A program made the translations under genes and the position numbers. From Rhizobium sp. FKY42 (lineage in GTDB: Bacteria; Pseudomonadota; Alphaproteobacteria; Rhizobiales; Rhizobiaceae), in NCBI RefSeq assembly GCF_005222835.1, contig NZ_STGA01000073.1:1-64000 (forward strand): a DNA stretch of 64,000 nt. Direction: 5' to 3'. Below, one piece after another: positions 50,697-59,295 of the stretch (positions are counted from its first letter, which is position 1; each line of letters starts with the position of its first letter). The notes under the pieces were generated by a model. The model made no database searches. It had not been told where the DNA came from and saw only the letters and a program-made list of their open reading frames with translations.

Positions 50697-51734
50697 TCAA
50701 TGGTGATGCGGCGTCGGTGTTCCCGCCGTGCTGACGCCTGCCTGTGCAAACGTCGCCATGCCGGAATGGCAAGCGGCAGCTGCCTTCACAATGCCTGCGG
50801 CCAGCGCCGCGCCCGTGCCTTCGCCAAGCCGCATGCCCAGCGCCAGAAGCGGCGTCTTGCCAAGTCGCTCGATGGCGCGCAGGTGGCCGGGCTCGCCGGA
50901 CACATGGCCGATGAGGCAGTGGTCCAGCGCGGTCGGGTTCGCTGCCTTCAGAATAGAGGCCGCAGCTGTCGCCACATAACCGTCGATGAGAACCGGGATC
51001 TTCTCCACGCGCGCTGCGAGAATGGCGCCCGCCATGGCCGCCACTTCACGTCCACCCAATCGGCGCAAGATTTCCAGCGGATCGGACAAGTGATCGCGGT
51101 GGAAAGCAACAGCCTGCTTGACTGCAGCGATCTTGCGGGCCAGCACGTCACCTTCTGAACCTGTTCCGGGACCGACCCAGTCTTCCGCCTCACCGCCGTA
51201 AAGCGCCAGGTTGATTGCAGCCGCGATGGTCGTGTTACCAATGCCCATTTCGCCGATACACAGAAGATCGGTGCCACCGGCAATCGCCTCCATCCCGAAT
51301 GCCATGGTCGCAGCACAGTCTCGTTCGGAAAGAGCCGCTTCGCAGCTAATATCTCCGGTTGGATAGTCCAGCGCTAGATCAAAGATCTTCAGGCCCAGAT
51401 CGTTGGCCGCACAGATCTGATTGATGGCCGCGCCACCGGCGGCGAAATTCTCCACCATCTGCTGCGTGACTGACGGCGGATAGGGCGTAATACCATGACG
51501 GGCCACACCGTGATTGCCGGCGAAGATCGCGACAAGCGGACGTGTCACGGCAGGTGCGCGACCCGTCCAGGCAGCCAGCCAGAAGGCGATTTCTTCCAGG
51601 CGTCCCAGCGAACCCTTGGGCTTGGTCAGTTGCGCATCCCGTTCGCGTGCAGCCACCAGAGCACGGGTATCCGGGCCGGGAAGCTCGCGCAACAGCGTGC
51701 GAAAATCATCGAATGGCAAGCCGCTCATGCTCAT
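50697..51734 (-). CDS. cobT: Nicotinate-nucleotide-dimethylbenzimidazole phosphoribosyltransferase
   Basis: Makes alpha-ribazole phosphate from nicotinate mononucleotide and 5,6-dimethylbenzimidazole for the lower ligand of B12 (CobT in enterics, CobU in Pseudomonas). 345 residues. Family marks are LTKPKGSLGRLEEIAF, IFAGNHGVARHGITPYPPSVTQQMV, GIGNTT and LLIDGYVA-like IPVLIDGYVATAAA. The frame opens to 51929, but the ATGs at 51734 and 51728 give the family start. The C terminus ends with three His residues. Divergent from cobS across about 110 bases; no room for a cobalamin riboswitch. Confidence 0.95.
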   Translation of the reverse strand: MSMSGLPFDDFRTLLRELPGPDTRALVAARERDAQLTKPKGSLGRLEEIAFWLAAWTGRAPAVTRPLVAIFAGNHGVARHGITPYPPSVTQQMVENFAAGGAAINQICAANDLGLKIFDLALDYPTGDISCEAALSERDCAATMAFGMEAIAGGTDLLCIGEMGIGNTTIAAAINLALYGGEAEDWVGPGTGSEGDVLARKIAAVKQAVAFHRDHLSDPLEILRRLGGREVAAMAGAILAARVEKIPVLIDGYVATAAASILKAANPTALDHCLIGHVSGEPGHLRAIERLGKTPLLALGMRLGEGTGAALAAGIVKAAAACHSGMATFAQAGVSTAGTPTPHHH

Positions 51735-51845
51735 CGGATCAATCTTCCTTGTCGTTAAGTCCAGATCGCCCTTTGAGTTAGGCGATGGAATCTGATTTGC
51801 TGCGTCCTCCTTAATGAGAGCAGCCCGGAGGAACAACTGCAAAAC

Positions 51846-52622
51846 GTGCCTGAATTCATAACCGATCTGGCGCGCTCGGTCGCATTCCTGTCGCGGCTGC
51901 CGGTTCCCGCGCGCTTTTTCGAGGGGCACGATGGCTCCGTGGCCCGCGCCTGTCGCGCCTTCCCGGCTGCAGGCGCGCTGATCGCCCTGCCCTCTGCCCT
52001 GCTCGTCTGGCTCATCGGAGGCAATCCAGCAGCGTTTTTACTTGCTCCATTTCTGGCGCTTGCGCTTGGTGCCCTTCTTACCGGCGGCCTGCACGAAGAC
52101 GGCCTTGCCGATAGTGCCGATGGGCTGTTCGGTGGCCACGACAAGGAGCACGCGCTCACCATCATGAAGGACAGCCGCATCGGCAGCTTCGGCGTCATAG
52201 CCCTCATCGCAAGCTTCGGTATTCGTGCGGCGGCGCTTTCGGCCCTTCTCTCCACCCATGGCGGAACACTCACCGCCTTAGCGTTGATATCGGCCGCCGC
52301 AATTTCGCGTGCGCTCATGGTCTGGCACTGGGCCCATCTTCCCCCTGCGCGCGTCAACGGCACAGCGGTTGCCATGGGCCAGCCACAATCCTCCGCCGTG
52401 CGCGTCGCGGTTCTCTCCGCTCTCGGGTTCTCGCTTTTGCTCATTGTCGCGGGCGCCTCCGCAGGGTCGGTCATCGCCATGTTCGCAGGTGCGACCGTCG
52501 CCGCTTTCCTGTTCATCCGCTATGTGCAAGGGAAGATCGGCGGCCACACCGGAGACACTATCGGCGCCACCCAGCAGATCACGGAAATGGCATGTCTCGC
52601 CACTCTTGTGGTCAGTCTCTAG
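51846..52622 (+). CDS. cobS: Adenosylcobinamide-GDP ribazoletransferase
   Basis: Joins adenosylcobinamide-GDP with alpha-ribazole at the inner membrane to complete cobalamin (CobS in enterics, CobV in Pseudomonas). 258 residues with about six helices. Conserved are FLSRLPVPARFF, AFPAAGALIALPSAL and the Mg-binding GGLHEDGLADSADGLFGG block, followed by IMKDSRIGSFG. The start is a GTG at 51846 with GGAGGA about twelve bases before it, a rather long spacing. It pairs with the divergent cobT and is followed 12 bases on by the DUF1289 gene. Confidence 0.94.
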   Translation: MPEFITDLARSVAFLSRLPVPARFFEGHDGSVARACRAFPAAGALIALPSALLVWLIGGNPAAFLLAPFLALALGALLTGGLHEDGLADSADGLFGGHDKEHALTIMKDSRIGSFGVIALIASFGIRAAALSALLSTHGGTLTALALISAAAISRALMVWHWAHLPPARVNGTAVAMGQPQSSAVRVAVLSALGFSLLLIVAGASAGSVIAMFAGATVAAFLFIRYVQGKIGGHTGDTIGATQQITEMACLATLVVSL

Positions 52623-52634
52623 AGAGCCAATATT

Positions 52635-52844
52635 ATGGCCATGATAACGCCGTGCATTCTTGTGTGTGCTCTTGATCCGCAATCCGGCATCTGCATCGGC
52701 TGCGGGCGCACGGGCCATGAGATCGGAAGCTGGACCAGTATGACGGAAGCGCAAAGGATCGCGCTGATGGAACTCCTCCCTGCCCGCCTGAAAACGCTTG
52801 GCTCCGTCGATCCTCCGCAACAGGAGGACGCCCGGCCATGCTGA
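52635..52844 (+). CDS. DUF1289 domain protein
   Basis: A 69-residue protein with the DUF1289 pattern: PCILVCALDPQSGICIGCGRT (four Cys that may bind a metal) followed by the EIGSWTSMTEAQRIALM segment. Function unknown. It lies between cobS (12 bases) and a protease gene with which it overlaps by seven bases, so three genes are probably co-transcribed and the last two translationally coupled. Confidence 0.9.
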   Translation: MAMITPCILVCALDPQSGICIGCGRTGHEIGSWTSMTEAQRIALMELLPARLKTLGSVDPPQQEDARPC

Positions 52845-53536
52845 TGATTGTGCTCGCCATTCTCGGTGCCGGTCTTGCACTGTTGATCTTCAACAATGAT
52901 GCGGGCCAGACCTTCGGCTTCGCCAATGATGATTTCGCCCATCTCGTTCAATTGTCGGCAATTGTTATCCTTCTGTCGGCAGGTGTTCTGGCAGGGCGAA
53001 GAGGCAAGGCATCCGAGGTGCTTCGTAACATTGTTATCTGGATGTTTGTTGCGCTCGTTCTTGTCGCTGGCTATGTCTACCGCGATGATCTCCGCAGCGT
53101 TGGCGCGCGCGTAACAGCAGGGCTCATCCCAGGCAGCCCGATGGTAATGACGACGAGTGAAGGCGGTTCGGAAGTCGTGCTCTACCGCGCCCGCAACGGT
53201 CATTTCCAGGCGCAGGTCAGTGTCGATGGCAAGACGATACCCATGCTTGTCGATACAGGCGCAAGCTCCATCGTTCTGTCCTGGCGCGACGCTCAGTCAA
53301 TCGGGCTTGATCCGTCGAAGCTCGACTTCACAACGCCCGTCATGACCGCAAATGGCCGGGCGATGGCCGCCCCTGTCCGTCTCGACAATGTTGGCATAGG
53401 GCCCATTGCACGGCAGAACCTGCGGGCGTTGGTGGCAGAACAGGGGCGTCTGGAGCAAAGCCTTCTGGGCATGAGTTTTCTCTCCACCCTTGGCTCCCTC
53501 CAGATGCAGACAGATCAGCTTCGCCTGCGCGATTGA
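52838..53536 (+). CDS. Membrane-bound retroviral-type aspartic protease (TIGR02281 family)
   Basis: A 232-residue clan AA protease. Three N-terminal membrane helices (1-19, about 36-52, 66-82) are followed by a soluble domain with the VDTGASSIVLS active-site motif (Asp at about 139). The second half GMSFLSTLGSLQMQTDQL forms the rest of the pepsin-like single lobe; the enzyme must dimerise. Family members sit in many alphaproteobacteria and their targets are unknown. It overlaps the DUF1289 gene. Confidence 0.9.
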   Translation: MLMIVLAILGAGLALLIFNNDAGQTFGFANDDFAHLVQLSAIVILLSAGVLAGRRGKASEVLRNIVIWMFVALVLVAGYVYRDDLRSVGARVTAGLIPGSPMVMTTSEGGSEVVLYRARNGHFQAQVSVDGKTIPMLVDTGASSIVLSWRDAQSIGLDPSKLDFTTPVMTANGRAMAAPVRLDNVGIGPIARQNLRALVAEQGRLEQSLLGMSFLSTLGSLQMQTDQLRLRD

Positions 53537-53553
53537 ATCTCGTTGGCCGTGAG

Positions 53554-54315
53554 TTATTTCCGCAGCCGGTAACCCGTACGGAAGATCCAGAACAGTAGGC
53601 TGAGGCAGATCGTCAGGAACACCGCAATCATCACGAGGCTGATGACGGGGTTCACATCCGCTATCCCGTAGAAGCTCCAGCGGAAACCCGAGACCAGATA
53701 AAGCACCGGATTGAAATGGCTGACCGTCTGCCAGAACGGCGGCAGCATATCTATCGAGTAGAAGCTGCCACCGAGGAAGGTCAGCGGCGGCACCACCAGC
53801 ATGGGCACGAGGTTCAACTGTTCGAAATTGTCAGCCCAAATGCCGATGATGAAGCCAGCCATGGAGAAAGTTATCGCCGTCAGCACCATGAAGACCAGCA
53901 TCATGACCGGATGCTGGATTGACAGATCGACGAAGAACGAGGCTGTGGCAAGGATGATGAGACCAATTATTATACCCTTGCTGGCCGCAGCTCCGACGTA
54001 GCCGATCACCACCTCCGTCATGGAAACGGGCGCGGACAGGATTTCGTAGATCGTGCCGGTAAACTTCGGAAAATAGATGCCGATCGCGCCATTGCTGATG
54101 CATTGGCCAAGGAGCGTCAGCATGATCAGTCCCGGCGTAATAAAGGCGCCGTAAGACACACCATTGACTTCCTGGATGCGGGTGCCAATCGCCGTTCCGA
54201 ACACGATGAAGTAAAGTGAGGTGGTGATCACCGGCGAAATCACGCTTTGCAGCAGGGTTCGCTTCATGCGGGCCATCTCGAAAAGGTAGATGGATTTGAT
54301 CGCTTCCCAGTTCAT
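53554..54315 (-). CDS. ABC-2 type transporter permease
   Basis: A 253-residue permease with six helices; SVISPVITTSLYFIVFGTAIG, FITPGLIMLTLLGQCISNGAIG and LNLVPMLVVPPLTFLGGSFYSI match the ABC-2 exporter family (NodJ/DrrB-like). The frame extends to 54471 through the ATPase gene, but the ATG at 54313-54315 overlaps the ATPase stop as ATGA and is the true start. Partner of the ATPase before it. Cargo unknown; such pairs often export drugs, lipids or polysaccharide. Confidence 0.9.
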   Translation of the reverse strand: MNWEAIKSIYLFEMARMKRTLLQSVISPVITTSLYFIVFGTAIGTRIQEVNGVSYGAFITPGLIMLTLLGQCISNGAIGIYFPKFTGTIYEILSAPVSMTEVVIGYVGAAASKGIIIGLIILATASFFVDLSIQHPVMMLVFMVLTAITFSMAGFIIGIWADNFEQLNLVPMLVVPPLTFLGGSFYSIDMLPPFWQTVSHFNPVLYLVSGFRWSFYGIADVNPVISLVMIAVFLTICLSLLFWIFRTGYRLRK

Positions 54316-55238
54316 GCGCGATCTCCCACCAGCGAAACGAAGATATCTTCCAGCGAGCTCTGGTGCGTTGAAATATCGCTGATCGTCAGGCCTTCGCTTT
54401 CCATGGCGGCCAACACCGCGCCAATGCGTGCCTCGCCAGCGCCATTTCCATACTCGTGAGTAAGAGCCCAACCATCCTCGGAAAGAGTGAGTTGCAAAGC
54501 CTCAAGCGAGGGCGGCAAGGCGGAAAGCGGTGACTTCAGTTCAAGCCGGAGCTGTTTGCGTCCAAGCTTCTGCATCAGCGCGCGCTTTTCCTCCACCAGC
54601 AAAAGCTCGCCGCCACTGATGACGCCGATCCGATCCGCCATCTCTTCAGCCTCCTCAATGTAATGGGTGGTCAGGATCACGGTCACGCCGCCCTCACGCA
54701 GGCGGTCGATCGCCGCCCACATGCCGCGCCGCAGCTCCACATCCACGCCAGCCGTGGGCTCATCCAGAAACAGAATGCGCGGCTCATGCGCCAGCGCCTT
54801 GGCAATAAGCACACGACGCTTCATACCGCCGGAAAGCTCGCGCAGCTTGTTGTCGCGCTTGTCCCAGAGCGAGAGATCCTTGAGGATCTGCTCGATAAGT
54901 TTCGGGTTGGCCTTTTCGCCATGCAGACCGCGCGAAAAGCTGACTGTATTCCACACGGTCTCGAACTGATCCGTCGTCAATTCCTGCGGCACGAGGCCGA
55001 TCAGTTTGCGTGTCTGGCGAAAGTCGCGAACCACATCATGGCCACCCACCATCACGGTTCCGCCCGTGGGCATGGAAATTCCGCAAATGATGGAAATCAT
55101 CGTCGTCTTGCCCGCACCGTTCGGACCCAGCAGGGCAAGAATTTCGCCCTCCTCGATATCGAGGTTGACGCCCTTAAGCGCCGAAAATCCGTTGGCATAG
55201 GTCTTCTGAAGATTTCGAATGGAAACAATCGCGGGCAT
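54312..55238 (-). CDS. ABC-2 type transporter ATP-binding protein
   Basis: ATPase of the exporter, 308 residues. Walker A is GPNGAGKTT, the signature LRELSGGMKRRVLIAKAL, Walker B ILFLDEPTAGVD and the switch His in ILTTHYIEEAEEM. The last ~80 residues are the C-terminal extension usual in NodI/CcmA-like ATPases. The permease gene overlaps its end. Confidence 0.92.
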   Translation of the reverse strand: MPAIVSIRNLQKTYANGFSALKGVNLDIEEGEILALLGPNGAGKTTMISIICGISMPTGGTVMVGGHDVVRDFRQTRKLIGLVPQELTTDQFETVWNTVSFSRGLHGEKANPKLIEQILKDLSLWDKRDNKLRELSGGMKRRVLIAKALAHEPRILFLDEPTAGVDVELRRGMWAAIDRLREGGVTVILTTHYIEEAEEMADRIGVISGGELLLVEEKRALMQKLGRKQLRLELKSPLSALPPSLEALQLTLSEDGWALTHEYGNGAGEARIGAVLAAMESEGLTISDISTHQSSLEDIFVSLVGDRA

Positions 55239-55352
55239 CGCGGACCTTCGCGTAAATCATGGCGGGTAGATATCGTGGCAGGCGGAATCTGTAACGATCC
55301 CGTGGCCTATATAGGCTGCCAGCTCCGAAAAAGGAGGTCAAAAATCCAGAGA

Positions 55353-55817
55353 TCAGGAGGAAGGTCGCAGGACCAGATGGGCAATCATCTCGCCATCCTC
55401 ATCCAGTCCCGTCTCTACAAAGCCGGCACTGAGATAAAGCTGGCGCGCGGCACGGTTCTCCGGTTCGTAACAGATAGAAATCTTGGAGACATGCGGTTCG
55501 CGACGGATCTCGGCGATTACTGCGGACAGAGCAGCCCGTCCAAAACCCTTGCCCTGCTGCCGTTCATCGATAATGAAGCGATAGAGCTGGGCGACATCAT
55601 CTGCACTGGTCGCGTCATACATCAAAAAGCCGACAGGCTCACCATCATGTAGAACGGCGCGCGGCCGCGCGTCTTCATCGGTCTCGGCCTCTTCAAGGGA
55701 ATCGACAACGCTCGCAACCATCCGCACCTGATCTTGTCGCAGACGCAGCTCGAGAAGTTTCGGCACGAGGTCCGCCGTTACCGGAGAAAGCTGGATAGTG
55801 GCTGGCTCAGTCGGCAC
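55353..55817 (-). CDS. GNAT family N-acetyltransferase
   Basis: A 154-residue acetyltransferase. The acetyl-CoA loop is RQQGKGFGRAAL (Q/RxxGxG/A) and the late NRAARQLYLSAGF motif is typical. It resembles spermidine acetyltransferases of the SpeG/BltD group, with the LRLRQDQVRMVASVVDSLEEA start. The start is a GTG at 55815-55817. Nothing nearby tells the substrate. It precedes nothing on its strand before the ATPase gene, about 115 bases away. Confidence 0.85.
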   Translation of the reverse strand: MPTEPATIQLSPVTADLVPKLLELRLRQDQVRMVASVVDSLEEAETDEDARPRAVLHDGEPVGFLMYDATSADDVAQLYRFIIDERQQGKGFGRAALSAVIAEIRREPHVSKISICYEPENRAARQLYLSAGFVETGLDEDGEMIAHLVLRPSS

Positions 55818-55841
55818 GGGGGGCGTGCTCCTCTCTCCGCG

Positions 55842-56672
55842 TTAATTCGGTTTGCGGCGTGGCTGGAATGTATGTTCCTCAGCCGGAAAGCTACCGTCTC
55901 GTACGTCGCGTGCATAGTCTGCGGCAGCTTGCGACACCAGAGCGCCGAGTTCGGCATAGCGTTTCACGAAGCGCGGCTTGAACGCATCGAACAGACCCAG
56001 CATGTCATCGCAGACCAGCACCTGGCCATCGCATGCGGCGGAGGCACCGATCCCGATTGTTGGGATAGCCAGCGACTGTGAAATCGCTCTGGCGACCGGC
56101 TCGACAGTTCCTTCGATCACAACGGCAAATGCACCCGCCTCTGCAACCGCAGCAGCGTCGGAGGCAATCTTCGCCGCCTCTTCATCGCTATGGCCGAGCG
56201 CACGGAACCCACCGGATGTGTTGACCATCTGCGGCATCAGCCCCACATGTGCCAGCACTGGCACACCCCGTGTCGAGAGGAAATGGATCGTATCGGCCAT
56301 CTCCGCGCCGCCCTCAAGCTTTATCCCGTCGCAGCCGGTTTCCTGCAGAATGCGGACAGCGTTGCGATAGGCCTGCTCCTTCGATTCTTGATAACTTCCA
56401 AAGGGCATATCGACGATGACGCATGCCTGCCTTGCGCCACGAACAACAGCCTGCCCGTGCGCAATCATCATGTCGAGTGTCACGGCAACGGTCGTGTCCA
56501 TTCCGTAGAGCACCATACCCAGAGAATCTCCGACCAGCAACAGATCGCAATGCGGGTCAAGCATGCGTGCCATCGGCGTGGTATAGGCGGTCAGCGACAC
56601 AATCTTCTGCTGACCTTTCATGGCCCGAATGGCTGTAATCGTCTTGCGTCGAACCTTTGTCGGTGCGCTCAT
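55842..56672 (-). CDS. panB: 3-methyl-2-oxobutanoate hydroxymethyltransferase
   Basis: First step of pantothenate synthesis: adds a hydroxymethyl group from methylenetetrahydrofolate to 2-oxoisovalerate. 276 residues. Key marks are VSLTAYTTPMARMLD, DLLLVGDSLGMVLYG (Mg ligand), DMPFGSYQES, IKLEGGAEMA and GIGASAACDGQVLVCDDMLG. Its ATG overlaps the panC stop region by four bases (ATGA), so panC and panB form a coupled unit. Confidence 0.96.
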   Translation of the reverse strand: MSAPTKVRRKTITAIRAMKGQQKIVSLTAYTTPMARMLDPHCDLLLVGDSLGMVLYGMDTTVAVTLDMMIAHGQAVVRGARQACVIVDMPFGSYQESKEQAYRNAVRILQETGCDGIKLEGGAEMADTIHFLSTRGVPVLAHVGLMPQMVNTSGGFRALGHSDEEAAKIASDAAAVAEAGAFAVVIEGTVEPVARAISQSLAIPTIGIGASAACDGQVLVCDDMLGLFDAFKPRFVKRYAELGALVSQAAADYARDVRDGSFPAEEHTFQPRRKPN

Positions 56673-57544
56673 CGGTGGGAATCCTGTCCATGAGAAACGG
56701 GATGAATGACCCGGTTGTCCAACAGCCGCGTTGTACCGAAGCGAACGAACAGAGCAACGACCACCGCCTCATCGCTAAGATTGGCGACACGCTGGAGTGT
56801 GCTTGCGTGGCGCACGGCCACCACATCCGGTTCCGCCAACGGTTCGCGCTTCAGGAATGCCGTCAACTCCGCCTCCAGTGCGACCGGATCGTTCAGACCC
56901 TCACACACCAACCGCTCGGCAAGATCCAGCGCGCGCGGCACAATCACCGCAGCCTTCCGTTCATCGTCGCTGAGATAAACATTACGCGACGAGCAGGCCA
57001 GACCGTCAGCCTCGCGAACGGTGGCGACCGCAACCACCCGAACAGGCTGGGCCAGATCCTCGACCATGCGCCGAATGATCTGCACCTGCTGATAATCCTT
57101 CTCCCCGAAATAGGCGGCATCCGGCTGAACGAGATTGAACAGCTTCGTCACGACGGTCGCCACGCCTGCGAAATGACCTGGGCGAACCTCACCCTCCAGC
57201 TGACTGCCAATGGTCGGCACATCCACCACGGTCAACATCGGCTTCGGGTACATCTCGCTGACGTCCGGAGCGAAAAGCACCTCGACGCCAGCCTCTTCAA
57301 GCATCGCGCTATCGCGTGCCAGATCGCGCGGATACTTGTCCAGATCCTCGTTCTTGCCGAATTGCAGCGGGTTCACGAAAATGGAAACGACGGTGACATC
57401 GTTCTCAGCCTGCGAGCGTTGCACAAGCGCCATGTGACCTACATGCAGATACCCCATGGTCGGAACAAAGCCGATGCTTCTGCCGTCGGCACGCAGGGAT
57501 CGGACAGCCGCCCGCAATTCCTCACGAGTCTTGATGATCTGCAA
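56669..57544 (-). CDS. panC: Pantothenate synthetase
   Basis: Condenses pantoate and beta-alanine with ATP to give pantothenate. 291 residues. The HIGH-type loop is GFVPTMGYLHVGHMALV, then VVSIFVNPLQFGKNEDLDKY, the AYFGEKDYQQVQII segment and SSRNVYL as the KMSKS-like loop. First gene of the panC-panB unit; upstream are only about 110 bases before the extensin-like gene. Confidence 0.96.
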   Translation of the reverse strand: MQIIKTREELRAAVRSLRADGRSIGFVPTMGYLHVGHMALVQRSQAENDVTVVSIFVNPLQFGKNEDLDKYPRDLARDSAMLEEAGVEVLFAPDVSEMYPKPMLTVVDVPTIGSQLEGEVRPGHFAGVATVVTKLFNLVQPDAAYFGEKDYQQVQIIRRMVEDLAQPVRVVAVATVREADGLACSSRNVYLSDDERKAAVIVPRALDLAERLVCEGLNDPVALEAELTAFLKREPLAEPDVVAVRHASTLQRVANLSDEAVVVALFVRFGTTRLLDNRVIHPVSHGQDSHR

Positions 57545-57657
57545 ACTCCACTCCCGTCCTCACCCGTTGGCGGCCGGAACATGGCCGTCCGCCTTTGTTG
57601 CAGCGCATTTATCGCAGGTGCAGCCGGAGTGAAAGATATATCAGCCAGGAATTCAGA

Positions 57658-59019
57658 TCAGTCGCAGTATCGATTGCCGGAAGCGCGGCTGCGCAAATCG
57701 AAATGAAAGTGGTTCCAGTGCTCGGCATTACTGCCTGGGCCAAGGACTGTGTTGAAGTATTTGCAGCTATCGTCACGAACGGCCTTGAGCAGGGCTCCTT
57801 CGCGGAAGGAGAACAGGCCCTTCTTGCGAACGTCAATTTCATGTCCGTTCTTCAACACGAACTTGCCGACATCGATGGCATTGCCACGCGCATGCTCAGA
57901 CATCGGGTTGTAGCGTTGGCGGCTATTGTTCATCCGTCGGCAGGAATAGCCACCCATGGGTTCAATCTTGCCGATACCGCTCCAGTAGCGAATACGGGAG
58001 GAAGGTACGAGTTCGTTCTTCACCCATTGCGCAAAGGCAAGCGTCGTCTGGCAATTAAGCGTTACGGCCGGTTTGACCTGCACGCCTCCGGAGAGGCCAT
58101 AGAGTTCAACCGGATAATCGATGCCGCAACTCGGACCATCAGAAATCTGCGGCTTGTCGCGGTACAGCACGCCCATCCGCTTCAGTTGGGCACGGCAACT
58201 TGCTTCGGATGCGGGCATGGGAGAGGCGTCGGTGCGGGAGGATTGCGATGCGATTGTCGGATTGCGTGGCATCAACATCGCCACCTGCTGCGGTTCCGGC
58301 TCAATCCTGCTTGGGGCTACGACAGGACGTGAATCGCTCCAGCGCGGTGGGGTTGCGGCGAGATCGCCGCGCACCGGCTGCTGGTTCCGCTTCGCCAGCG
58401 CCAAATTCTGCTGCGGCTGGTTTTGCAAATAGAGGTCTTGCGCAGGCTGCACCGGCGCGCTTGTCGCATAGGGCTGCGCGCTTCGCTGGGTCGGCCTGTT
58501 CCGCTGGACAGGCGCATCGGTGCCGATGCCGTCCACGACAGGCTGCGAGGCATTGCCTTCCGCGATGTCGTTGTTCTGCTCCTCTGCCAGGCCAACCACA
58601 TGGGGCGCAGGCTGTTCTCCGCCCACGCCAAGCGCTGCATCCATGTTTACGCCATTGGCGTCATAGGTCAGCGTTCCAAGGGTCTTCGGAGGCTCACCCA
58701 TCTGGCGGGGCTGTGTCATCGCCTCGTCACTGTCGATCATGGGAAGGCGCGCTTGGCGCGCCGTTGCTGCGGGTGGCATGGGCTGCCCGGCGGATTCGTA
58801 AGGGATGCCCACCTGCCCCATCGGCTGCTGGGCTGGGGCGGCGTGAGCGTCCATCGAGGATGCCTGCTGAACGGGAATCCGACCCGGTGGAATGGCGCTG
58901 ACCCGCGTGCCACGATCAATCGGTGCAGGCGGCACCAGGCCGTCCGCGGTGCAACCCACCAGCATCGTGGAGATCAGAAGGAAGGCCACGGCCCTTCGGG
59001 TGTTCAACGCATACGCCAT
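57658..59019 (-). CDS. Extensin-like family lipoprotein
   Basis: A 453-residue predicted lipoprotein. A signal with lipobox (FLLISTMLVGC, Cys at about 23) is followed by ~230 residues of Pro/Gln/Ala-rich disordered sequence. The C-terminal ~170 residues are the extensin-like domain (CRAQLKRMGVLYRDKPQISD, then YPVELYGLSGGV, and SEHARGNAIDVG with the His/Asp metal set and AEHWNHFHFDLRS). That fold is a D-Ala-D-Ala carboxypeptidase-like (MepA/VanY) peptidase, so peptidoglycan hydrolysis from the outer membrane is a fair inference. Confidence 0.88.
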   Translation of the reverse strand: MAYALNTRRAVAFLLISTMLVGCTADGLVPPAPIDRGTRVSAIPPGRIPVQQASSMDAHAAPAQQPMGQVGIPYESAGQPMPPAATARQARLPMIDSDEAMTQPRQMGEPPKTLGTLTYDANGVNMDAALGVGGEQPAPHVVGLAEEQNNDIAEGNASQPVVDGIGTDAPVQRNRPTQRSAQPYATSAPVQPAQDLYLQNQPQQNLALAKRNQQPVRGDLAATPPRWSDSRPVVAPSRIEPEPQQVAMLMPRNPTIASQSSRTDASPMPASEASCRAQLKRMGVLYRDKPQISDGPSCGIDYPVELYGLSGGVQVKPAVTLNCQTTLAFAQWVKNELVPSSRIRYWSGIGKIEPMGGYSCRRMNNSRQRYNPMSEHARGNAIDVGKFVLKNGHEIDVRKKGLFSFREGALLKAVRDDSCKYFNTVLGPGSNAEHWNHFHFDLRSRASGNRYCD

Positions 59020-59239
59020 ACAAGCTGCTCACATTGGGGAACCGGGCCGTCGTCCTGAACAGAAAACAATCATCCAGGGCTATCGAGTGTCACCCTTGCC
59101 GGAATGCCACACCCGAAAATTCTAGGCACACAGGGTAAACAAAGACTTTCAACATCGGGGTCTTTTCAGGGCAATATTGTAGCAACGACTGATGGAATCG
59201 CCTCAGACCTGAACGATCGTGTTTGAAAATCGCTCAGAT

Positions 59240-59273
59240 GCAAAACGCCCGCTGCGGTCTCGCAACGGGCGTT
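59240..59273 (-). terminator. Intrinsic terminator of the Cache chemoreceptor gene
   Basis: AACGCCCG (59244-59251) pairs with CGGGCGTT (59266-59273), with an inner TTGCG/CGCAG stem on the minus strand. It is followed on the minus strand by TTGC, giving TTTT at the stem end. It begins 23 bases after the stop at 59296. Confidence 0.78.
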
Positions 59274-59295
59274 CGTATGATCTTCGTGTGGGCTA

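Noticed and set aside
51735..51845. A cobalamin riboswitch between cobT and cobS
   Set aside because: The gap is only about 110 bases and lacks the B12-box sequence I would expect; too short for the aptamer.
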